A stretch of 50,911 bases of DNA from Peptostreptococcaceae bacterium. GTDB taxonomy: Bacteria; Bacillota; Clostridia; Peptostreptococcales; Acidaminobacteraceae. Positions 28,426 through 37,079 of this stretch are shown in pieces. The stretch's first letter is position 1, and every line of letters begins with the position of its first letter. The translations under genes were made by a program, and so were the position numbers. The notes under the pieces are model-generated. The model ran no database searches and had not been told where the DNA came from. It saw only the letters and a program-made list of their open reading frames with translations. Where the stretch lies: contig JAMOQG010000061.1 in assembly GCA_027064135.1 (NCBI GenBank), positions 1 through 50,911 of the forward strand, in the 5' to 3' direction.

Positions 28426-30213
28426 ATGGCAGATAATTTAAGAGGATTTAGAAGAACACATATGTGTGGAGTATTAAGAGAAACAGATATTGATGAAGAA
28501 GTAATTTTAATGGGATGGGTACAAAAAAACAGAAAACTTGGTGGTCTTAAATTTGTTGATTTAAGGGATAGAACAGGGTTATGTCAAATTGTTTTTGACG
28601 AAGAGGTATCAGTTGAAGCTTTTGAGAAAGCAACAAATCTTAGAGGAGAATTTGTAATAGCTGTTAAAGGTATTGTAAAGAAAAGATTTTCTGTGAATAA
28701 TGATATGCCAACTGGACAAATTGAAGTATTTGCCAATGAATTAAGAGTTTTGGCTGAATCGGATGTACCACCAATTCATATTAATGATGATGATAATGCT
28801 AAAGAAAGTCTTCGTTTAAAATATAGATATCTTGATTTACGTAAACCTAAAATGTTAAAGAAACTTATGACAAGAAATAAAATAGTTAAAGTTACAAGAG
28901 ATTATATGGATGAAAATGGATTCATTGATGTTGAAACTCCAGTTTTAACAAAGCCAACACCAGAAGGTGCTAGAGATTATTTAGTACCAAGTAGAGTGAA
29001 TAATGGAAAATTCTATGCACTTCCTCAATCTCCGCAGCTATTTAAGCAATTATTAATGGTATCAGGGCTTGATAGATATTATCAAGTTGTTAAATGTTTT
29101 AGAGATGAAGATTTAAGAAAAGATAGACAACCTGAATTTACTCAAATAGATATTGAAATGTCATTTGTTGATCAAGAAGATGTAATTTCAATTAATGAAG
29201 GATTACTTAAAAGAATATTTAAAGAAGTAAAGGGTATTGATATTGAAATTCCATTGAAAAGATATACTTATGATGAAGCTATGAAAAGATTTGGTTCAGA
29301 CAAACCGGATACTAGATTTGGTTTTGAATTAGTTGAATTATCTAATGTAGTAAAAGGTTCTGATTTTGTAGTATTTGAAAGAGCGCTTAATAATGGTGGA
29401 ACTGTTCAAGCAATTAATTTTAATGGCTTAAAAGATACTTATAGTAAAAATAACATTAAAAAACTTGAAAAATTTGTTGCTGATTATGGTGCAAAAGGAC
29501 TTGCGTGGATTAAAGTTGAGGAAGATGGAGTTAGCTCACAAATATCTAAATTTTTAAAAGAAGATGAAATGAATTCTTTAGTAAAAGCAATGAATGCTGA
29601 AGCAGGAGATTTAATTTTAATAGTTGCAGATAGTTATAAAGTTGCATATGATTCTTTAGGTGCATTAAGATGTGAAATTGCAAAACAACAAGATATGATA
29701 AAAGATGATAAATATGATTTGTTATGGGTTACTGATTTTCCAGTATTTGAATTTAGTGAAGAAGATAACAGATATGTTGCAAAACATCACCCATTTACAG
29801 CTCCTAAAGAAGAAGATATTAAATATTTAGAGACTGAGCCAGAAAAAGCACATGCAAATGCATATGACATTGTTTTAAATGGATTTGAAATTGGTGGAGG
29901 AAGTATTAGAATAAATACTTTAGATATGCAACAAAAAATGTTTAAAGCGTTAGGCTTTACGGATGAAGAAGCAGAAGAAAAATTTGGCTTCTTGTTAGAA
30001 GCATTTAAATTTGGTGCTCCACCACATGGTGGACTTGCTTACGGGCTTGATAGATTAGCAATGATATTAACAGGATCTGATAATATTAGAGAGGTAATAG
30101 CATTTCCTAAAACTCAGAATGCTACATCATTATTAACTGATGCTCCTGCAATTGCTACTATTGAACAACTTAAAGAATTAGGAATAGAATTAATAGAGGA
30201 AGATAATGAATAG
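28426..30213 (+). CDS. aspS: aspartate-tRNA ligase
   Basis: Charges tRNA-Asp; 595 residues, the bacterial-type size with an N-terminal OB anticodon-binding domain, the class II catalytic core and an inserted GAD domain. Class II motif 2 is FRDEDLRKDRQPEFTQID, motif 3 is GLAYGLDRLAMIL, and PEGARDYLVPSR is the family landmark. ATG follows GGTAGGGAGAAT. It is controlled by the T-box leader upstream. The following rseC-like gene starts 8 nt before its stop. No gatCAB is in the window, so I cannot say whether it also serves tRNA-Asn. Confidence 0.97.
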   Translation: MADNLRGFRRTHMCGVLRETDIDEEVILMGWVQKNRKLGGLKFVDLRDRTGLCQIVFDEEVSVEAFEKATNLRGEFVIAVKGIVKKRFSVNNDMPTGQIEVFANELRVLAESDVPPIHINDDDNAKESLRLKYRYLDLRKPKMLKKLMTRNKIVKVTRDYMDENGFIDVETPVLTKPTPEGARDYLVPSRVNNGKFYALPQSPQLFKQLLMVSGLDRYYQVVKCFRDEDLRKDRQPEFTQIDIEMSFVDQEDVISINEGLLKRIFKEVKGIDIEIPLKRYTYDEAMKRFGSDKPDTRFGFELVELSNVVKGSDFVVFERALNNGGTVQAINFNGLKDTYSKNNIKKLEKFVADYGAKGLAWIKVEEDGVSSQISKFLKEDEMNSLVKAMNAEAGDLILIVADSYKVAYDSLGALRCEIAKQQDMIKDDKYDLLWVTDFPVFEFSEEDNRYVAKHHPFTAPKEEDIKYLETEPEKAHANAYDIVLNGFEIGGGSIRINTLDMQQKMFKALGFTDEEAEEKFGFLLEAFKFGAPPHGGLAYGLDRLAMILTGSDNIREVIAFPKTQNATSLLTDAPAIATIEQLKELGIELIEEDNE

Positions 30214-30640
30214 AGTTGGAAAAGTAATTAAAGAAAATGGTAATTTTGTAGTTGTTGAAATGCATTCCACTTCTGCCTGCAGTGGTTGTAATCATTGCGG
30301 AAATGGTGACGGCAGTCCAGATAAAAGTATTAGAGCATATAACAATATTGCAGCAAAAAAAGGTGATGTTGTAGAAATTAATATGGAAAATCAAAATGTA
30401 TTATTAGCTGCTACTATTGCATATGGTATTCCGTTTATAACATTTTTATCTGGTGTATTATTAGCTGATAAATTATTTAATAGCGAATTAGTTTCTGCTT
30501 TATCAGGATTTATTTTTATGGCTATATCATATTTAATGATAAATAAAAATGAAGAAAAGTTTTATTCTTCAAAAAAATATGTACCAGAAGTTGTAAAAAT
30601 ACATCAAAAATATCAAGATATTTGTTTTAATATAAAATAA
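30206..30640 (+). CDS. RseC/MucC-family SoxR-reducing-system-like membrane protein
   Basis: A 144-residue protein of the RseC/MucC family. An N-terminal beta domain contains a cysteine cluster ACSGCNHCG (Cys25, Cys28, Cys31), then KKGDVVEINM, then two membrane helices (about residues 68-88 and 93-113) and a charged tail. Family members occur with RnfABCDGE or RseAB. In E. coli RsxC/RseC help reduce SoxR. Neither rnf nor soxR is here, so its partner is unknown. It overlaps aspS by 8 nt, so its expression should follow the aspartate T-box, an odd but conserved-looking pairing. Confidence 0.85.
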   Translation: MNRVGKVIKENGNFVVVEMHSTSACSGCNHCGNGDGSPDKSIRAYNNIAAKKGDVVEINMENQNVLLAATIAYGIPFITFLSGVLLADKLFNSELVSALSGFIFMAISYLMINKNEEKFYSSKKYVPEVVKIHQKYQDICFNIK

Positions 30641-30648
30641 ATAGTATA

Positions 30649-30685
30649 ATAAAGAGAGCATCTATATGTTCTCTTTATTTGTTGT
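30649..30685 (+). terminator. terminator after the rseC-like gene
   Basis: ATAAAGAGAGCAT (30649-30661), loop CTAT, ATGTTCTCTTTAT (30666-30678) with one G-U pair, then a T-rich stretch. It ends the aspS operon before the HD-GYP genes. Confidence 0.8.
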
Positions 30686-30716
30686 AAAATAACTTTAAAA
30701 TATAAAAGAGGTTGAA

Positions 30717-32456
30717 ATGTTTAAAAAAAATCTTGATGGTAAAATTATGAGTATTTATGCATTTTTAATGCTGGTTTTTTATTTGTTTTTAGATAAAACT
30801 ACTGCATTGATTAATATAGAAAATATTTACTTTTATATTTTGATATTTTTATTTATATCAACTATTTTTTTAATGTTTATTTTTTATAAAAAAATTATAT
30901 ATAGTGAAAATAAATTAACAACGAAAGAAAATGAAATTCTTAATAATAAAAATAGAATAATCAGAAATAATAAAAAAATATTAAAAGATATAGAGTTAAT
31001 AAAAAAGGAAAATAATTCTTTGAATTTAGAAAAAGAATATTTTACTAATGTTTTTGATAGTATTAATGATTTAATATTAATTACAGATATAGATAATAAA
31101 ATAATTTATTCAAATTCAGTTTTTAAAAAATTATCTGAGAATTATAGTGATGATTTAAAAAAATCGAATTTTAGATTTGATTATGAGAAACATATAGAAA
31201 ATAATAATAGAATATTTAGTGGCAATTTAGAAGAAATAGAATTATTTATAAATAATTTTTTCTATAAGAAAAAACTAATACAACTTCAGAACAATAACTA
31301 TTTATTAACTGTTGGTGAAGATAGAACAAAATTATATAATACAAGTGCAAACTTAGCGAAAACAATTGATAATTTAAATTATGCAAATAAAGAGGTTAAT
31401 ATTATTAATGAGAAAATTAACTCTCTTATGAATTTTATTATTGAAATTGAAGATTTTAGTAATATAAATGTAGAAGATTTATTAATAAAAATTTTTAATT
31501 ATATTTATAAAACATTTGATAAGATAGATTATGGAAGTACATATATTTTTGATAATGACGAAGTGAAATATTTAGATGCAAAAGGGCATAACATTAATAA
31601 GTTGAAGAAGATTGTGATTAATAAAAATGATTTTTTCATATCGTCATCTATTGATCCTGCCATTATTAAAAATATTGTTGATACTGCTGCAGAATATTTT
31701 TTTGATGAGATTTCAGAGGCAACAATTCCTATAAAAGAATCATTAAAATTTACGATTCTAAATGGTAATGAGATTTATGGAGCTATTACATTAGATATTA
31801 AAAAGGGTTCTGATTTAAGTTTTAATTCGGATGATATGCAACTTGTAAATCTTTTTTCAAAATTAATAAGTATAATAGTAACTTTTTTTCTAAATATTGA
31901 AAAAAGCAAGAAATTAACTACCGATATTTTATTTTCTTTTGTTAATATAATGAAAATTCATAGCTTGGAACTTTATAAACATTCTATTAATGTTGGAAGA
32001 GTTTCAAAAGAATTTGCACTTTTTTGTGAACTTAACAGTTTTGAAGTAATGGAAGCTTATTGGTCTGGACTTATGCATGATATGGGCTTTTTATTATTAA
32101 AGAAAGATGTTTTAGTAAAAGAAACATTATTCGAAAAAGTAGATAGGAAACATGTTGAGATTGCTTATAATATTATGAAAGATGTTAAAGGTTTAGAAAA
32201 TGTTGCAAATAATATTCATCAGCATCATGAACGATATGATGGTACTGGATTCCCTTTAGGGTTAAGTACTGACGAAATATCATTTGTTGCTCAAATTTTG
32301 AGTATAGCAAATTATTATGATGATTTGATTAATATTGAAAAAATTTCTTTTGACGAGTTTTTTATTGAAATTGAAAATGAAAGAAATAAATCATTTGATT
32401 CAAAATTAATTGATAAATTTATTGAGTGGGTGAGAAAATATGAAATTAGTCTATAA
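30717..32456 (+). CDS. membrane PAS/GAF protein with degenerate HD-GYP domain
   Basis: A 579-residue membrane signalling protein. Two N-terminal helices (about 12-30 and 38-58) are followed by a coiled linker, a PAS-like domain (FDSINDLILITDIDNKIIYS), a GAF-like domain (about 230-390) and a C-terminal HD-GYP-like domain. The latter keeps MHDMG, KHVEIA and HHERYDGTGFP. It has Phe instead of the usual Lys after HDxG, Asn instead of the conserved Asp in the ADxxD motif (QILSIANYYDD), and no AMTSxRxYR segment. It is therefore probably inactive or altered as a cyclic-di-GMP phosphodiesterase. It is a paralogue of the next gene and overlaps it by 17 nt. Confidence 0.82.
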   Translation: MFKKNLDGKIMSIYAFLMLVFYLFLDKTTALINIENIYFYILIFLFISTIFLMFIFYKKIIYSENKLTTKENEILNNKNRIIRNNKKILKDIELIKKENNSLNLEKEYFTNVFDSINDLILITDIDNKIIYSNSVFKKLSENYSDDLKKSNFRFDYEKHIENNNRIFSGNLEEIELFINNFFYKKKLIQLQNNNYLLTVGEDRTKLYNTSANLAKTIDNLNYANKEVNIINEKINSLMNFIIEIEDFSNINVEDLLIKIFNYIYKTFDKIDYGSTYIFDNDEVKYLDAKGHNINKLKKIVINKNDFFISSSIDPAIIKNIVDTAAEYFFDEISEATIPIKESLKFTILNGNEIYGAITLDIKKGSDLSFNSDDMQLVNLFSKLISIIVTFFLNIEKSKKLTTDILFSFVNIMKIHSLELYKHSINVGRVSKEFALFCELNSFEVMEAYWSGLMHDMGFLLLKKDVLVKETLFEKVDRKHVEIAYNIMKDVKGLENVANNIHQHHERYDGTGFPLGLSTDEISFVAQILSIANYYDDLINIEKISFDEFFIEIENERNKSFDSKLIDKFIEWVRKYEISL

Positions 32457-34269
32457 GAATAATAAGTTAACTATATTTTCTATTTTTCTCGTATTAATTA
32501 TTTTTATTGATTATTTATTTAGATATAATATTTATAAAAAAACTTCTTATGTTTTAGTAATAATTGTATTAATAACGATTGTTATAATTTATAAAAGAAT
32601 AAAAAAATATGATTTAGAATATCAAAAAAAAGAAAATAATGAGAAAGAATATTTAGAATTTGAGAAAAACTACAATTTAAATATTGAAAAATTAGAAGAA
32701 CTCGAAATTCAGAACATTGAAAATTTAACAGATATAGTTAAACTTGATGAAATATTTAGTATAATTTTAAATAATTCAAATAATATGATATTTATTAAAA
32801 ATCAAGATCTAGAATTCGAAGTCGTAAATAATAAATTTTTGAATTATTTTGATTTTGAAAAAGAAACAGTTATTGGCAAAACTAGCAAAATTTTTAGAAG
32901 AAATTTTTATTCTAAGCAACAATTAAAAAATGAAAACAAAGAAAATATGGATTTATTACTTAGAAATATTGATTCTGTTGAAGAAAAAAAATGTTTTGAA
33001 AATTATTTAAAGATTAAATATTGTTTTTTTATTAAAAAGAATATTTTTATTTATAATAATGAAAAATACATTTTAGGAATTATGAAAGATATTACTGAGG
33101 AAGAAAAGAAAGAAAACAAATATATTGATATTATTTATAATTTAAGAAAACAAATTATTAAAAAAGAAAAATTACTTTTATATTTTGATGAATTTTCTGA
33201 TTTACTAGATAATCTTATTTTTAATACTAATAATGGATTAGAAAATTTGATTATTAAATTGTTTGATTTATCATCTATACTTATGGAAGAAGCTGACTAT
33301 AGTTCTGTTTATATTTTTAGTGAAAATAAAGTTAAATATTTAAAAGCTAACGGTTATGATATAAATGTTTTAAATGAAGCTAAGATACCAAAAGAAGAAT
33401 TTTATAATGATTTAATAAAAGAATCTCATATTGAAATTAATGATAAAATTTCAAATATTTTTTTTCCTGAAAAAGGATTTAAATCAAATGATATTGCTGA
33501 GTCAATAAGAATACCTTTAATTATTGATAATGATTTTTATGGAAGTATGTCGTTTGATATTGATAATAAAAGTAAAAGAAATTATAGTGAGGGCTCATTG
33601 AGTATAATGAATTCAATAACGAAATTAATTAAGATTGTACTTTCATTAGCTTCAAAGGAATTTAATGAAGAAACCTACGAAAAAAGTATGATAAAAGTAT
33701 TATTAAATACTTTAGAAATTCATGATGAATATACAACTGATCATTCAGATAATGTTGCTATTTATGCAAGAGAACTTGGAATTAAACTTAATTTATCTAA
33801 AAAAGACATTGAAAGACTTTATTGGGCAGGAATTGTACATGATATTGGGAAAATTGAAATACCGTCTGAAATATTAAATAAAAAAGAAAGATTAACTGTG
33901 GGTGAATATGAATTGATAAAAACTCATCCAGTAATTGGATATGAAGCTTTATCTAGTTTAGAGTCTCTTAAGGATATTTCAATATATGTTAAACATCATC
34001 ATGAAAGAATTGATGGTGATGGTTATCCTGATGCTTTAAAAGGTGATGAAATACCATATATTTCTAAGATACTTACTGTAGTAGATTCGTGGGATGCGAT
34101 GACTTCAAATAGGTCTTATAGAAAACCATTAACTGTAGAAGAAGCTGTTTATCAATTAAAGAAAAATATTGGAACTCAATTTGATAAACAGATTGTAAAT
34201 ACTTTTCTTAATCTTTTATATGATAAAAAGATAATTGGTGAGAAATTATATAATGAGAAGGTGAATTGA
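32440..34269 (+). CDS. membrane PAS/GAF HD-GYP phosphodiesterase, apparently intact
   Basis: A 609-residue paralogue of the preceding protein with the same layout: two N-terminal membrane helices, PAS-like region (FIKNQDLEFEVVNNKFLNYF), GAF-like domain (AELDYSSVYIF-type segment to about 395) and HD-GYP domain. Here the catalytic residues look complete: DHSDNV, GIVHDIGKIEIP, THPVIGYEAL, HHHERIDGDGYP and VVDSWDAMTSNRSYR. The expected reaction is hydrolysis of cyclic-di-GMP (to pGpG or GMP), or another cyclic dinucleotide. ATG lies inside the previous gene, and the stop overlaps the start of the sigma-54 activator gene by one base, so all three are probably cotranslated. Confidence 0.88.
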   Translation: MKLVYKNNKLTIFSIFLVLIIFIDYLFRYNIYKKTSYVLVIIVLITIVIIYKRIKKYDLEYQKKENNEKEYLEFEKNYNLNIEKLEELEIQNIENLTDIVKLDEIFSIILNNSNNMIFIKNQDLEFEVVNNKFLNYFDFEKETVIGKTSKIFRRNFYSKQQLKNENKENMDLLLRNIDSVEEKKCFENYLKIKYCFFIKKNIFIYNNEKYILGIMKDITEEEKKENKYIDIIYNLRKQIIKKEKLLLYFDEFSDLLDNLIFNTNNGLENLIIKLFDLSSILMEEADYSSVYIFSENKVKYLKANGYDINVLNEAKIPKEEFYNDLIKESHIEINDKISNIFFPEKGFKSNDIAESIRIPLIIDNDFYGSMSFDIDNKSKRNYSEGSLSIMNSITKLIKIVLSLASKEFNEETYEKSMIKVLLNTLEIHDEYTTDHSDNVAIYARELGIKLNLSKKDIERLYWAGIVHDIGKIEIPSEILNKKERLTVGEYELIKTHPVIGYEALSSLESLKDISIYVKHHHERIDGDGYPDALKGDEIPYISKILTVVDSWDAMTSNRSYRKPLTVEEAVYQLKKNIGTQFDKQIVNTFLNLLYDKKIIGEKLYNEKVN

Positions 34270-35669
34270 TGAAAGTAATCAGTGAGCAAATGGTAAAAAT
34301 TTTAAAGTATATTGGTGAAGGCATTCATATTGTCAATAAAGATGGTATTACTGTGTATTATAATGATGCAATGCAAACAATCGAAGGAATAAAAAAAGAG
34401 AAAGTAATTGGCAGGCATATTTTGGAAGTATATCCAAATTGGAAAAAAGAGAATTCTACTTTGTTAATGGTACTTAAAAATCAGAAAGAAATTTTAAAAA
34501 AAAAACAGAGTTATATTAATTTAAAAGGTGAAAAAATTAATACAATAAATACAACGGTTCCTTTATTCCATGGTAATGAATTGATAGGTGCAGTTGAAAT
34601 TTCATCAAATTATACTGAAGTATCAAATATGTCGAATCAAATAATTGATTTACAACAGAAATTAATAAAGAATAATGATGTTAAAATAGTAAAAAGTAGA
34701 TATTATACTTTTGATGATATTATTGGGGAAAATAAAGATTTTTTAAAAGCATTGAAACATGCGAAGAAATCTGCTGAAATGGGTTCAAGTGTTTTAATAT
34801 ACGGTGAAACTGGAACGGGTAAAGAATTATTTGCACAAAGTATTCATAGTGCAAGTAAAAGAAAAGAAATGCCATTTATTGCTCAAAACTGTGCCGCAAT
34901 ACCTGACTCCTTGCTTGAAGGTATTTTGTTTGGTGCGGTTAAAGGATCTTTTACAGGTGCTGAGAATAGACCTGGATTATTTGAACAAGCGAGTGGAGGA
35001 ACTTTGTTTTTAGATGAAATAAATTCAATGAGTGGAGAATTACAAGCTAAACTTTTAAGAGTGCTTCAAGAAAATTATATTAGAAGAGTTGGTGGACAAA
35101 AAGATATAAAAGTAGATGTTAGGATAATTGCTGCTACAAATACGGATCCTAAAATATTGTTAAAGTCAAATAGTTTTAGAAAAGATCTATATTACAGAAT
35201 AAATGTAATTGGAGTGAGACTTCCTACATTAAATCAAAGAAAAGATGATATAGCGGAATTATCAGAGAATTTTATAAATGAATTCAATAAAAAATTTAAT
35301 AAAGATGTGTGGATGCTTAGTGAGAATGTGGTTGATATATTTATGAAATATAATTGGGAAGGGAATATAAGAGAATTAAGAAATATTATTGAATCTTCTA
35401 TGAATTACGTAGAAGATGAACATGTAATAAAAAAAGAGCATTTGCCTTCATACTTTATTGATAAAATAAGTGAAAACATTGTACATAGTCATAATTGTGA
35501 TTTTAAAGATTATGATAGGCTTCCAGGCTATATAGAGGATATTGAAAAGAAAATTATGTTAACAACTTACGAGTCGAGTAATTCAAATATTACTTTGACG
35601 GCAAAGAAACTTGGAATTTCAAGACAAAACTTGCAATATAAATTAAAAAAATTTGATATATGTAGATAG
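34269..35669 (+). CDS. PAS-domain sigma-54-dependent transcriptional activator, probable regulator of ornithine fermentation
   Basis: A 466-residue enhancer-binding protein. An N-terminal PAS domain (about 10-115) is the likely ligand sensor. The AAA+ domain has Walker A GETGTGKE at 179-186, the sigma-54 contact loop GSFTGA at 226-231 (a common variant of GAFTGA) and Walker B LFLDE at 246-250. A Fis-type helix-turn-helix is at the C-terminus (about 435-463, TAKKLGISRQNLQYKLKKF). ATG 34269 follows GAGAAGGTGA; the TTG one codon earlier is rejected. It faces a -24/-12 promoter and three palindromes before ord, so it most likely activates the ornithine operon. No receiver domain is present. Confidence 0.92.
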   Translation: MKVISEQMVKILKYIGEGIHIVNKDGITVYYNDAMQTIEGIKKEKVIGRHILEVYPNWKKENSTLLMVLKNQKEILKKKQSYINLKGEKINTINTTVPLFHGNELIGAVEISSNYTEVSNMSNQIIDLQQKLIKNNDVKIVKSRYYTFDDIIGENKDFLKALKHAKKSAEMGSSVLIYGETGTGKELFAQSIHSASKRKEMPFIAQNCAAIPDSLLEGILFGAVKGSFTGAENRPGLFEQASGGTLFLDEINSMSGELQAKLLRVLQENYIRRVGGQKDIKVDVRIIAATNTDPKILLKSNSFRKDLYYRINVIGVRLPTLNQRKDDIAELSENFINEFNKKFNKDVWMLSENVVDIFMKYNWEGNIRELRNIIESSMNYVEDEHVIKKEHLPSYFIDKISENIVHSHNCDFKDYDRLPGYIEDIEKKIMLTTYESSNSNITLTAKKLGISRQNLQYKLKKFDICR

Positions 35670-35677
35670 AATTTAAT

Positions 35678-35710
35678 AAATGAATCGTTATAATATAACG
35701 GTTCATTTTT
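35678..35710 (+). terminator. terminator after the sigma-54 activator gene
   Basis: AAATGAATCGTTA (35678-35690), loop TAATA, TAACGGTTCATTT (35696-35708) with one T-G pair, then T residues. It separates the signalling operon from the ornithine cluster. Confidence 0.8.
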
Positions 35711-35713
35711 AAT

Positions 35714-35727
35714 GCAAAAAATTTTGC
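35714..35727. promoter_or_regulatory. enhancer-like palindrome copy 1 (GCAAA-N4-TTTGC)
   Basis: GCAAAAAATTTTGC, the most upstream of three 14-nt GCAAA-N4-TTTGC sites between the activator gene and ord. It lies 127 nt (about twelve helical turns) upstream of copy 2. Probable binding site of the Fis-type helix-turn-helix of the adjacent activator; this is inference from position and repetition. Confidence 0.6.
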
Positions 35728-35839
35728 GTTAAAATATATTTTTATTTATAATATTAATATACTATTTATGCATGATTATATGTATAAATTCTAATAATTC
35801 ATTAAATATTGTGAATAATATACAATTCAAGATTTGTAA

Positions 35840-35878
35840 CGCAAAATAATTTGCACCGTAAGTGCAAATTATTTTGCG
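35840..35878. promoter_or_regulatory. enhancer-like palindromes copies 2 and 3 inside a perfect 17-bp inverted repeat
   Basis: Two GCAAA-N4-TTTGC sites, at 35841-35854 (N4 ATAA) and 35864-35877 (N4 TTAT), are 23 nt apart (about two helical turns). They form the arms of a perfect 17-bp inverted repeat (35840-35856 with 35862-35878, loop CGTAA). The centre of copy 3 is about 100 nt upstream of the expected sigma-54 start site, a normal upstream-activating-sequence distance. No T-run follows, which argues against a terminator. The rest of 35670-36018 is AT-rich and non-coding. Confidence 0.7.
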
Positions 35879-35947
35879 GGAAAACGTTATTTTAGGTAAA
35901 AAAGGGCATATTCTTGGCTAAAATATTAAAATTCATTTAAATTTTAT

Positions 35948-35963
35948 TGGCACACTATATGCA
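35948..35963 (+). promoter_or_regulatory. sigma-54 (-24/-12) promoter of the ornithine cluster
   Basis: TGGCACACTATATGCA: GG at 35949-35950 and GC at 35961-35962 with exactly 10 nt between them. This matches the TGGCAC-N5-TTGCA consensus except at the first base of the -12 element. The start site would be near 35974, about 45 nt before the ord ATG with GGAGGTG in between. It is next to a sigma-54 activator gene. Confidence 0.88.
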
Positions 35964-36018
35964 TTATAGTTTATTAGTGAGATTTAGTTTGTTATTATTT
36001 ATGGAGGTGTATTAAAAG

Positions 36019-37068
36019 ATGGAACAGAATGTTAGAGTAGCGATTTGGGGATTTGGTGCAATGGGTAGTGGAATGGCTAAAATGTTAGCGACTAAAAAAG
36101 GTGTTGAAATAGTTGCGGTTTGCGATATGCACCCAGATCGTATAGAAAAAGATATTTATGATGTTTTAGGAATTGAAAGAGGCGATAGAAAGTCTGTAAT
36201 TATTAATCCTAATGTTGAAGAAATTATTAAAGAAGGCGCAGCTGATATTTGTTTAGTTGCAACTGATTCTTATACTGCAAAAGCATTTCCAAAATTAAAG
36301 TATGTAATGGAGCAAAAAATAAATGTAATATCTACAGCAGAAGAAATGTCATATCCAAAAGCTCAAGAACCTGAACTTACTGTTGAACTTGATAAAATTG
36401 CAAAGGCTAATGGTGTTTCAGTATTAGGTACTGGAATTAATCCAGGGTTAATAATGGATTTATTAGTTACTGTATTAACAGGTTGTATGACTGATGTAAC
36501 ACATGTAGAAGCTAAAAGAGTTAATTCGTTATCTCCATTTGGACATGCTGTTATGGAAGAGCAAGGTGTAGGAATCACTTTAGATGAATTTAATGCTGGA
36601 GTTGAAGATGGTACATTAGCTGGTCATGTAGGGTTTGCTGAATCAATTAATATGATTGGCGATGCTATTGGATGGCCTATTGAAAAATTTGAACAACAAA
36701 TGAAACCAATTGTAACAACTGTAGATAGAAAATCACCATACGGATTTGCTGCTGCTGGAAATGTTGCTGGCGTAAATATGACTGGTCAAGGCTATGTTGA
36801 TGGTGAAGTTAAAATAGATATGATTCATCCACAACAAATTGAACCAGAAATGGAAGGAACTCATACTGGAGATTATATAGTATTAAAAGGTAGTCCTGAA
36901 GTAAATATGTCAATTAAACCTGAAGTAGATGGAGGACTTGGAACTATTGCAATGTGCGTAAATATGATTCCTCAAGTTATTAATGCAAGTGCAGGATTAA
37001 AAACAATGTTAGATTTACCAGTTCCAAGAGCAATAATGGGTGATATGAGAGATAGAATTAATAAGTAG
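36019..37068 (+). CDS. ord: 2,4-diaminopentanoate dehydrogenase
   Basis: Oxidatively deaminates (2R,4S)-2,4-diaminopentanoate to 2-amino-4-oxopentanoate with NAD(P)+, the third step of ornithine fermentation. It is 349 residues. The Rossmann motif is WGFGAMGSG (residues 10-18), followed by a dihydrodipicolinate-reductase-like fold (VLGTGINPGLIMDLLVT). First gene behind the sigma-54 promoter. ortA follows after 11 nt. The whole cluster order supports this assignment over other amino-acid dehydrogenases. Confidence 0.95.
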   Translation: MEQNVRVAIWGFGAMGSGMAKMLATKKGVEIVAVCDMHPDRIEKDIYDVLGIERGDRKSVIINPNVEEIIKEGAADICLVATDSYTAKAFPKLKYVMEQKINVISTAEEMSYPKAQEPELTVELDKIAKANGVSVLGTGINPGLIMDLLVTVLTGCMTDVTHVEAKRVNSLSPFGHAVMEEQGVGITLDEFNAGVEDGTLAGHVGFAESINMIGDAIGWPIEKFEQQMKPIVTTVDRKSPYGFAAAGNVAGVNMTGQGYVDGEVKIDMIHPQQIEPEMEGTHTGDYIVLKGSPEVNMSIKPEVDGGLGTIAMCVNMIPQVINASAGLKTMLDLPVPRAIMGDMRDRINK

Positions 37069-37079
37069 GAGATGATTTA

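Noticed and set aside
35840-35878. Transcription terminator
   Set aside because: The perfect inverted repeat is not followed by T residues, lies downstream of a separate good terminator, and its arms each repeat a motif found again at 35714, so a protein-binding site is more likely.
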